A DNA stretch of 5,655 nt from Promethearchaeota archaeon (GTDB taxonomy: Archaea; Asgardarchaeota; Lokiarchaeia; Sigyniarchaeales; SOKP01), in NCBI GenBank assembly GCA_016840695.1, contig JAEORV010000132.1, positions 1 to 5,655 on the forward strand. The letters are read 5' to 3'. Shown here in pieces: positions 1 to 5,257 of this stretch. A program made the translations under genes and the position numbers. The notes under the pieces are model-generated. The model worked only from the letters and a program-made list of their open reading frames with translations. It had not been told where the DNA came from and did not search any database. Position 1 is the stretch's first letter, and every line of letters begins with the position of its first letter.

Positions 1-1749
1 TAATGGCCTTGTCGCTCTTCCAGCGTCACAATTAATTTGTATTTCTTTAGAATCGTGATAGTAACCAATATTAACATGTTGTCCGATTTCTCCTTTTCTT
101 CGTTTTTCGCGGAGCTGTCGTATGAAAGGATTGTAGCGTTGGTGAATACCAACTAATTTACCGTTTAGAAAGACTTTTACTTTGTCTCCTCTCATGTTTT
201 TAACTTCGTTGATTGGAACAACTCCTAAATCAAACAAAATGTTTTCCAAGATACGCTCGTCGGTTCCTACCGATATTATAGAGGCTAATCCCAAGTTTTT
301 GACCAAACCACAATTTGGTCCTTCGGGCGTTTCTGCAGGGCAAATCTTACCCCATTGTGTGGGATGCAAATCTCGGGCTTCAAAATGAGGTTGACTGCGA
401 CTTAAAGGCGAGATCACCCTCCTTAAATGGCTTAAAGTACCCACGTGATTTGTTCTATTTAACAATTGGCTCACACCAGCCTTACCACCAACCCAATTAC
501 CGGTTGCTAAAGCATGTCTTATCCTTTCCGTAATAACATCTGCTCTTACAGCAGTTTTAATATTAGGGGCTCTTCCTCGAACAGCTGTTCTTTCTAATTG
601 GTACTTAATATCCTTAACTAGGTTTAAAAAAGCTACTCTAAATAATGATGTGAATAATTCTCCTGCTAGTTTTAACCTTTTGTTAGCGTAATGATCTTTA
701 TCATCGGCCTCTCTAAATCCAAGGGCGAGTTCCATGACTTTTTGCGCCATTTGTCCTAGATAATATGCTTTTTTAATCCTATCTTCTTCGGAGTTCCCTA
801 TGTGCGGTAAGAGATATCTATCTAATACTTGAAGTGCTCTTCTAATACGATAATCCTTTGTTTGACCAATGGCAACTCTTTTTCCGATATAATCAAGCGC
901 GTTTTGTTGTGATTTTTCTGGATCCTTTAAAACTTGAATTTCAGAAGCAACATCTATCACAGGAATTAGTTCCTTTTGGATTTCGTCATTTTCAGAGATG
1001 GCTTCGAATATTTCTCGGTCGGAATGCAAACCTAACGCCCGCATGAGAATTGCGAGGGGGATCTTACCCGGAACAGAAGGAAAAGAGACTCTTAAATTAC
1101 CATCTTTCTTTCTTTCAATAGTTACAGGTGCTCGAAATCCACTTCTAGTTGAAAAGACTTTTGCTTGATGCGTAGCACTAGAGCTCCTGCTAGCTTCTTC
1201 TGCTAGGATCCTATTTGGTGCTAAATCTTCTTGCGTAACTAACACTCGTTCCGTGCCATTAATAATAAAATACCCGCCAGGATCTAAAGGATCTTCACCA
1301 CGGTTAATTAATTCTTGTTCCATCAAGTTTTCTAAAGGGCATCGACAACTTTTTAACATGATTGGAATTTTTCCAATGTAAATATCTAGAGTTTCCTCTT
1401 CTTCTTCTCGTTGGGTTCTCTCGTCTATAGTGATGGGTGTCATTTCCAATATAATATCAGCTGCATAGCTTAATTCCCTAATTCTCGCTTCGATTGGCGT
1501 TATTTCCATTGTAGCTCCGTCCGCTTCTCTCACTTTTGGAACCCCAACCTTAATCTTACCAAATTTTATCTTGAAACCGGGAATATCAGGAACAACTTCA
1601 GCAGATTCATCCACGATCTCTTGCATCTTAAATTCGATGAAATCATTGTAAGAATCTAAGTGTTGTCGAACTAAACCCTTTTCGTCAAATAAGCTCTTTA
1701 AAATAATCCATTTATCTTTATTGGTTAGTTTGTCGGTACTCAAGTTCAT
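1..1749 (-). CDS. rpoB: DNA-directed RNA polymerase subunit B (N-terminal 583 residues; runs off the window)
   Basis: This is the N-terminal half of the second-largest RNA polymerase subunit, which forms one side of the active-site cleft. Translating the minus strand from ATG at 1749 gives 583 open codons to the window edge with no stop or frameshift. Family landmarks in order are LVRQHLDSYNDFIEF near the N-terminus, IGKIPIMLKS, DPGGYFIINGTERVLV, SFPSVPGKIPLAILMRALG, DDKDHYANKRLKLAGELF from about residue 349 (lobe), and HPTQWGKICPAETPEGPNCG from residue 462 (fork region). FLNGKLVGIH follows near residue 530, and the window ends in GRATRPL. The archaeal B''/B' split point, between the fork block and FLNGKLVG, is crossed without a break, so the gene is unsplit there. 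ATG1749 fits the usual N-terminus. A GTG at 1779 is in frame, with a TAA further upstream, so a ten-residue extension cannot be excluded. Only a weak AAAGG precedes the ATG. It follows rpoH by 86 bases and is presumably in its operon. Confidence 0.97.
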   Translation of the reverse strand, partial: MNLSTDKLTNKDKWIILKSLFDEKGLVRQHLDSYNDFIEFKMQEIVDESAEVVPDIPGFKIKFGKIKVGVPKVREADGATMEITPIEARIRELSYAADIILEMTPITIDERTQREEEEETLDIYIGKIPIMLKSCRCPLENLMEQELINRGEDPLDPGGYFIINGTERVLVTQEDLAPNRILAEEASRSSSATHQAKVFSTRSGFRAPVTIERKKDGNLRVSFPSVPGKIPLAILMRALGLHSDREIFEAISENDEIQKELIPVIDVASEIQVLKDPEKSQQNALDYIGKRVAIGQTKDYRIRRALQVLDRYLLPHIGNSEEDRIKKAYYLGQMAQKVMELALGFREADDKDHYANKRLKLAGELFTSLFRVAFLNLVKDIKYQLERTAVRGRAPNIKTAVRADVITERIRHALATGNWVGGKAGVSQLLNRTNHVGTLSHLRRVISPLSRSQPHFEARDLHPTQWGKICPAETPEGPNCGLVKNLGLASIISVGTDERILENILFDLGVVPINEVKNMRGDKVKVFLNGKLVGIHQRYNPFIRQLREKRRKGEIGQHVNIGYYHDSKEIQINCDAGRATRPL

Positions 1750-1835
1750 CAATCCTTTAAACCAATTGCTTTCAAACACGCAACTGGTTGTTTATTTTTT
1801 CAATATTTCTGAAATTAACCTTGAAAATTGTTACT

Positions 1836-2093
1836 CTATATCTTTTCCTTTTTAACATAACGATAATAAACGACTGAGGTAACAGATGTCTCAGAATCTC
1901 TTATTATTTTAACTATATCTCCTTCTTTAGCTCCTATTGCAATGGCAACGGGATCTTTTTCGAACATCTGGGGTAAATCGGTAACTCCTATCTTGTATTT
2001 CATTAAAAGTTCGTCAGATTCGTCCTTCGTTAGGAGAACATGTTTTGGGACGTACTTATGTAAAAGCACATCAATTTTTTTTTTCTTAGTCAA
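1836..2093 (-). CDS. rpoH: DNA-directed RNA polymerase subunit Rpo5/RpoH (TTG start)
   Basis: This 85-residue protein matches the archaeal Rpo5/RpoH subunit, the counterpart of the C-terminal domain of eukaryotic RPB5, which sits at the lower jaw of the polymerase. Recognisable blocks are HKYVPKHVLLTKDESDELL, KIGVTDLPQMFEKDPVAI, GAKEGDIVKIIRDSETS and the terminal YYRYV. Length and content are those of a complete subunit. The start codon is TTG at 2093. No in-frame ATG lies between it and an upstream in-frame TAA, and starting at the internal GTG (2069) would remove the lysine-rich N-terminus just before the conserved HKYVPKH block. An AGAGG nine bases before the TTG supports this start. The gene ends in TAG 86 bases before rpoB, the standard archaeal rpoH-rpoB order. 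A TATA-like box lies upstream. A run of ten A covers codons 3-7. Confidence 0.95.
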   Translation of the reverse strand: MTKKKKIDVLLHKYVPKHVLLTKDESDELLMKYKIGVTDLPQMFEKDPVAIAIGAKEGDIVKIIRDSETSVTSVVYYRYVKKEKI

Positions 2094-2102
2094 AAAAATA
2101 AT

Positions 2103-2107
2103 CCTCT
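2103..2107 (-). promoter_or_regulatory. Shine-Dalgarno-like AGAGG deciding the rpoH TTG start
   Basis: On the minus strand AGAGG stands nine bases before the TTG at 2093, good spacing for pairing with the archaeal 16S rRNA 3' end. It is the main sequence support for TTG as the rpoH start. It can act only if transcription starts upstream of it, for instance by readthrough from the methyltransferase gene. The TATA-like box at 2118-2124 would instead give a transcript starting close to the TTG. Confidence 0.5.
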
Positions 2108-2108
2108 T

Positions 2109-2118
2109 ACTCGCGAGT
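2109..2118. repeat. Perfect 10-base palindrome between the rpoH TATA-like box and start codon
   Basis: ACTCGCGAGT is a perfect inverted repeat with a CGCG core in an otherwise A/T-rich gap. It abuts the candidate TATA box (sharing base 2118) and precedes the AGAGG site. A repressor or activator binding site is possible, but no regulator is recognised and a 10-base palindrome can occur by chance. Confidence 0.3.
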
Positions 2119-2124
2119 TATAAA
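2118..2124 (-). promoter_or_regulatory. Candidate TATA box upstream of rpoH
   Basis: Minus-strand TTTATAA, preceded by an A/T-rich stretch that could serve as a BRE, is centred about 28 bases before the rpoH TTG. Archaeal TATA boxes lie about 25 bases before the transcription start, so the transcript would begin at or just before the start codon. It sits in the 137-base gap after the methyltransferase gene, where the RNA polymerase operon promoter would be expected. In AT-rich DNA such a match can arise by chance. Confidence 0.4.
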
Positions 2125-2144
2125 TTTTAAAGTGTGGCTTTTCT

Positions 2145-2172
2145 AAAAAATTTTATTGTTTTTAGGGAAAAA
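2145..2172 (-). terminator. T-tracts downstream of the methyltransferase gene
   Basis: After the methyltransferase stop at 2231, the minus strand carries a run of five T (2172-2168) and then six T (2150-2145). Archaeal RNA polymerase often terminates at such U-runs without a hairpin, and I see no strong hairpin here. The position, between the cbf5-methyltransferase pair and the candidate rpoH promoter, suits a terminator, but the local A/T richness makes it weak evidence. Confidence 0.3.
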
Positions 2173-2230
2173 TTTCAAATTACGATTATTGGAAGTTTAT
2201 ATTCATCTACAATCAAATCATATGACTCAG

Positions 2231-2869
2231 TTACTTCTTATCGTGAAAGCATTTGAAAACCCAATAACCGCTCCTCTTGCAGATAATATCTATATTTTTA
2301 CTTGGAAAAGTTTTCGTGAGGTGATCATATACGAATGACGCCCCCATTTTTTTTTTAATAACGAATTGAAAGAATCCATTTGGTTTTAAGTGGTTTTGTA
2401 CTTCGTGACAAGTCTCTAGAAATTCCTTCCTTCCCTGTCGTAAAGGAGGGTTCATGTAAATTCCATCGAATTTAATTCCCTTGCTTATAAAAGGTTTAAA
2501 GTAATTTCCAGATATCACAAAAACTCGACCTTTATACTCTTGAATGTTGAATTTTACATTCTCCTTTGCACACCAAATTGCTCGCTTATTGATGTCTGTT
2601 AGATAAACTTGACTTTTAGGTGACTCGTACGCAAGCACGATACCGATAGGTCCGAAACCACAACCCAAATCTAGTAAAATAGATTCGTCTGAAGGTATTG
2701 TCATGTGTTCGATTAGTATCATCGTTCCCAAATCGATCTTTTTAAAAGAGAAGATACCAGTAACGGTTTTAAAAACATACATGTGCCTCCTTAAGCTTTC
2801 TGCAACCGTGTGAATTTCTAATTTTACATCAGGTGAAGGCGTAAAATAGTGTTGTTTCTTGCGTTCCAT
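2231..2869 (-). CDS. MJ0882-like class I SAM-dependent methyltransferase (RsmC-like, probably RNA-modifying)
   Basis: This 212-residue protein is a complete class I S-adenosylmethionine-dependent methyltransferase of the RsmC/MTS type, closest in pattern to Methanocaldococcus jannaschii MJ0882. The N-terminus HYFTPSP is followed by FKTVTGIFSFKKIDLGT (about 33-49), characteristic of that family. Motif I, LLDLGCGFGPIG, is at 65-76, the acidic ribose-contacting residue is D92 in YLTDIN, and motif IV is MNPPLRQG at 139-146. An NPP motif is typical of enzymes that methylate a base exocyclic amine; in bacteria RsmC makes N2-methylguanosine in 16S rRNA. The archaeal substrate here is inferred to be rRNA or tRNA, not shown. 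The ATG at 2869 lies 24 bases after the cbf5 stop and no clear ribosome-binding site is visible, so translation may follow from cbf5. A run of nine A followed by TGGGGG in the KKKMGAS codons is a place where sequencing slips could occur, but the frame is intact. Confidence 0.88.
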   Translation of the reverse strand: MERKKQHYFTPSPDVKLEIHTVAESLRRHMYVFKTVTGIFSFKKIDLGTMILIEHMTIPSDESILLDLGCGFGPIGIVLAYESPKSQVYLTDINKRAIWCAKENVKFNIQEYKGRVFVISGNYFKPFISKGIKFDGIYMNPPLRQGRKEFLETCHEVQNHLKPNGFFQFVIKKKMGASFVYDHLTKTFPSKNIDIICKRSGYWVFKCFHDKK

Positions 2870-2893
2870 CGTGTAAAAACCAAGAGAGTAATT

Positions 2894-3901
2894 TTATTTT
2901 CTTTTTTCAGCCCATCGGGGGTAAATTCCCCTTTCCATAAATATCTTGTTAGTTTTTGCAACAATTCCCGATTTTGCCTTGAATATGAACATGGCATCTT
3001 TGCTTACCGTTCCGAAACCAATGAGTTCTTTTTTAAGCGTCATGTAAGCAACCTGAAAGCCCACTTTTATTCGTGCGTCTATATAACAGCAACCTGCTGC
3101 GGCAAGATCTGCCCCGTGACACAAAGCATCAACCGCCGAGTCTCTCACAAATATTTTTGGTAAGTGTGCAACCATTTTCTCCATTGGATAAATGATTTTT
3201 CGCAAATACCTTTCATCGTCCTCCGTTTGATAAATCGTATAGGCATCTTTAAGATTCTGGAGCGTGACCAAGCTATCGTCTTCATTAAAATGACCAACAC
3301 GAGTTCGTCTTAATTCGAGCATATGACCGCCGGAACATAAAGCTTCGCCAATATCAAAACACAATTTCCTAACATAAGTCCCTGCTTCGCAACCAACTCG
3401 GAAAAGCACGTGATTTTCGTTAACTTCTAGTACCTTATTGTAATAAATTTCACGAATTCGGAGCTTCCTCACAACTGATGATTTTATGGGGGGTCTCTGA
3501 TATAACTTACCCGTAAACAGCTTGAATACTTTTTCGATTCTTTCCTGGGGTTCAACAGAATGAAGGTATAACACACCAACATACTCTTTACCTGCGCTCA
3601 GTAACGCAGAAAGCACGCGAGTTGCCTTTCCTAACGCGCAAGGAAGTACACCAGTCACTTTAGGGTCTAAGGTTCCGCCATGTCCTGCTGTAGAAATACC
3701 TAAAATCTTCCTAACCCATGAAACAACCTCATGGCTCGTAGGACCACTAACCTTATCAAGATTAATCACACCATATTGAAATAACGATTCCATATCTCGC
3801 TTTTCTGGATCACGACCATAATCTGGGTTAGTAGTGTCTTGGGATTTAACCAATAATTGCTCGGACTCATCAGCAGGGAGTTTAAATTCTGAATCTATCA
3901 T
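2894..3901 (-). CDS. cbf5: Cbf5/TruB-family pseudouridine synthase, catalytic subunit of H/ACA RNP
   Basis: This 335-residue protein is the archaeal homologue of dyskerin. Cbf5 converts uridine to pseudouridine in rRNA, guided by H/ACA RNAs with Nop10, Gar1 and L7Ae; with Nop10 and Gar1 it can also make pseudouridine-55 in tRNA without a guide. The N-terminal extension LLVKSQDTTNPDYG precedes YGVINLDKVSGPTSHEVV. The catalytic loop HGGTLDPKVTGVLP carries the nucleophile Asp79. QRPPIKSSVVRKLRIR (135-150) and the motif-III block EAGTYVRKLC (172-181) complete the active site. A C-terminal PUA domain spans about 250-330, with CHGADLAAAG and ending FMERGIYPRW. Length is normal. The ATG at 3901 gives the expected N-terminus. 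Two TATA-like boxes lie upstream (3926-3933 and 3967-3976). The methyltransferase follows after 24 bases, suggesting a shared transcript for RNA modification. Confidence 0.97.
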   Translation of the reverse strand: MIDSEFKLPADESEQLLVKSQDTTNPDYGRDPEKRDMESLFQYGVINLDKVSGPTSHEVVSWVRKILGISTAGHGGTLDPKVTGVLPCALGKATRVLSALLSAGKEYVGVLYLHSVEPQERIEKVFKLFTGKLYQRPPIKSSVVRKLRIREIYYNKVLEVNENHVLFRVGCEAGTYVRKLCFDIGEALCSGGHMLELRRTRVGHFNEDDSLVTLQNLKDAYTIYQTEDDERYLRKIIYPMEKMVAHLPKIFVRDSAVDALCHGADLAAAGCCYIDARIKVGFQVAYMTLKKELIGFGTVSKDAMFIFKAKSGIVAKTNKIFMERGIYPRWAEKRK

Positions 3902-3925
3902 TTCAATATGAATGCAACATTTGTG

Positions 3926-3933
3926 TTATTAAA
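3926..3933 (-). promoter_or_regulatory. Candidate proximal TATA box for cbf5
   Basis: Minus-strand TTTAATAA is centred about 28 bases before the cbf5 ATG at 3901. Transcription about 25 bases downstream would give an almost leaderless mRNA, in line with the lack of a clear Shine-Dalgarno sequence. It competes with the box at 3967-3976, and the choice cannot be made from sequence alone. Confidence 0.35.
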
Positions 3934-3966
3934 GATACTAGCAGCGAATCGTTAAATTTTCTTCGG

Positions 3967-3976
3967 TTTTTATAAC
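3967..3976 (-). promoter_or_regulatory. Candidate distal TATA box for cbf5
   Basis: Minus-strand GTTATAAAAA is the better TATA match in the gap between tRNA-Lys and cbf5. It would start transcription near 3945, giving a leader of about 45 bases. No other gene start lies nearby on either strand, so if it is a promoter it serves cbf5 and the methyltransferase gene. Confidence 0.35.
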
Positions 3977-3987
3977 TATACTATGTA

Positions 3988-4000
3988 AAGATAAGAAAAA
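3988..4000 (-). terminator. T-rich terminator-like tract after tRNA-Lys
   Basis: Beginning 24 bases beyond the CCA end of the tRNA, the minus strand reads TTTTTCTTATCTT. Archaeal transcripts commonly end at such U-rich tracts without a hairpin. It lies between the tRNA and the candidate cbf5 promoters, where an end is expected. Confidence 0.35.
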
Positions 4001-4024
4001 GTGAAATTAGTAGGGATTAATGAA

Positions 4025-4101
4025 TGGCGGGCCATGTGGGAATCGAACCCACGACCTTCAGGTTAAAAGCCTGCTGCGCTACCTGCCTGCGCTAATGGCC
4101 C
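4025..4101 (-). tRNA. tRNA-Lys (anticodon UUU), CCA encoded
   Basis: The minus strand folds into a complete intronless cloverleaf. A perfect seven-pair acceptor stem (GGGCCAT with ATGGCCC) is followed by TA and a D-arm with four GCGC pairs around a nine-base loop containing GG. The anticodon loop CTTTTAA gives UUU, decoding AAA and AAG lysine codons. AGGTC is the variable loop, and a five-pair T-stem GTGGG/CCCAC encloses TTCGATT. The discriminator base is G73 and a genomic CCA follows at 4027-4025. The first anticodon-stem position pairs G27 with A43, a mismatch, while the other four pairs are Watson-Crick. The promoter is not clear: weak A/T-rich candidates on the minus strand are TTTACATG (4142-4135) and TATTATACGA (4153-4144). 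The surrounding gaps to thiL and cbf5 hold no coding sequence. Confidence 0.96.
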
Positions 4102-4196
4102 TATTATAAAGCTTTACGCAATGACGAAAAAGTACATGTAAATCGTATAATAGTAATTAAATCATATTAACAATAATATTAAACTTTTACTGTTCA

Positions 4197-5228
4197 CTAT
4201 TTAAAGTGCTCAAATCCACTAACTTTCAATTCGTTTTTTATTCCATCTTTTATAAAATAGAGCTTTTCTTCGGAGATCGCTTTACCTATTTTAAACAAGC
4301 GAATTCCTTGGTTTTTAAAATTCTCTAATGTAAGGTTATAATTTTCTTCCGACATTGTAAATAAATGAATAAATTCTTCTCCGGCGTTAAAAACCATATC
4401 TTCGAGGAATGATTTAAATTCCTTACTATAATTCAAGGCCTCTTCATCGATTAATTCATTGTTGAACTCAATTTCGAACCCAATGTTTGGATTTGATAAC
4501 ATTAACTCTTTTAAGGATCGTACAAGACCATCAGATGAGTCAATACTAGCGTTAGCAAGACCATTTTCTGCAAGAATGATTGCTTCTCGCCCGACATTTC
4601 CTGGTTCTAATACGCTCATTATAGATCTTTGGTAAGATTGAAAATTATTCAAGTTTCCTTTCTTTTTCAGTAAAACATCGAATCCCACACCCGTTAATCC
4701 AAATTTTCCATTGGATACTAACAGATCTTCTGGTTGTACTCCCTTGCGATGTATTATTTTAGTCTTTTCTTGAAACCCAAATACAGTTGGATTAACGATA
4801 ATTTCTCTCGTCTCGTTGATATCACCTCCTATATAATCTAAATCAAGTTTTTTACAGCGATCGACAATACCTCTCACTAAATTCTTAAAAGATTCTAATA
4901 TCATATCTTTAGGAATGCCTAATGAAATAATAATTCCCTTAGGTTCGGCGCCCTTTACGATCACATCACTCACGTTCATCACGACGGCTTTATTTCCCAT
5001 TTGATAGTGATTCATCTGAGGGGGGGCATCAGTGGTAGAAACAAACATGTCAGAGTTCAAGACGGTGAAATATTCTCCATTATCTTTAGATGGGAGGGAA
5101 TTCTTAAGGTTAAAGAAAAAAGAATCGTCTCTTATTAATGTTTTTCCCGTAACCTTGTGGATGATCTCTTCTACTACCTCTATCAGTCGAGATTCTCCTA
5201 AATTTCTCACAGTTTTTTCATCTGACAT
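4197..5228 (-). CDS. thiL: Thiamine-monophosphate kinase (ThiL-like, AIR synthase-related fold)
   Basis: ThiL phosphorylates thiamine monophosphate with ATP to give thiamine diphosphate, the active cofactor. From ATG 5228 the protein has 343 residues, close to the family size, in two halves of the AIR-synthase-related fold. Landmarks are LGESRLIEVVEEI at the N-terminus, RDD with D34/D35, VSTTDAPPQM with D67, GNKAVVMNVSD with D88, IGGDINE with D136, the glycine-rich GKFGLTGVGFDVLL opening the second half, and SIDSSDGL with D230 and D233. These cover the Mg-nucleotide residues of the family. The motif usually written GEDYEL reads GEEFIHLF here, so a diverged paralogue is possible. An in-frame TTG at 5237 would add three residues. 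ATG 5228 is preferred because a TATA-like box lies 24 bases before it. The gene ends in TAG and is followed by a 95-base gap before tRNA-Lys. Its start is 25 bases after the transporter stop. Confidence 0.8.
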   Translation of the reverse strand: MSDEKTVRNLGESRLIEVVEEIIHKVTGKTLIRDDSFFFNLKNSLPSKDNGEYFTVLNSDMFVSTTDAPPQMNHYQMGNKAVVMNVSDVIVKGAEPKGIIISLGIPKDMILESFKNLVRGIVDRCKKLDLDYIGGDINETREIIVNPTVFGFQEKTKIIHRKGVQPEDLLVSNGKFGLTGVGFDVLLKKKGNLNNFQSYQRSIMSVLEPGNVGREAIILAENGLANASIDSSDGLVRSLKELMLSNPNIGFEIEFNNELIDEEALNYSKEFKSFLEDMVFNAGEEFIHLFTMSEENYNLTLENFKNQGIRLFKIGKAISEEKLYFIKDGIKNELKVSGFEHFK

Positions 5229-5247
5229 GTATTTCAATAGACAAGGC

Positions 5248-5257
5248 TTAAATTTAA
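5248..5257 (-). promoter_or_regulatory. Candidate TATA box for thiL, overlapping the transporter stop codon
   Basis: The self-complementary TTAAATTTAA, preceded on the minus strand by CGAAAAAAG, which resembles a BRE, is centred 24 bases before the ATG at 5228. This is nearly ideal geometry for a leaderless thiL transcript and would place the promoter across the end of the upstream transporter gene (stop at 5256-5254). It is supported by spacing only. Confidence 0.45.

Noticed and set aside
182..1046. Several short plus-strand open frames (for example at 182-388, 315-533, 858-1046)
   Set aside because: All are antisense to continuously conserved rpoB sequence and overlap one another in different frames, with no family signal.
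1750..1835. Possible separate promoter or small gene between rpoH and rpoB
   Set aside because: The 86 bases contain only A/T-rich runs and no convincing TATA box or open frame beyond a possible ten-codon extension of rpoB; co-transcription with rpoH is simpler.
2180..2230. Box C/D-like fragments (CTGA and AGATGAA on the minus strand) after the methyltransferase stop
   Set aside because: The C-like box departs from RTGATGA, no matching D box lies at the right distance and no C'/D' pair is present, so a C/D guide RNA is not supported.
2849..3163. A 104-codon open frame on the plus strand opposite the end of cbf5
   Set aside because: It lies antisense to the conserved PUA domain of Cbf5, has no recognisable domain and no promoter; it is a shadow of the real gene.
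4102..4111. TATA-like minus-strand sequence TTTATAATAG immediately before tRNA-Lys
   Set aside because: It abuts the mature 5' end, so a start 25 bases downstream would fall inside the tRNA; it cannot be the tRNA promoter.
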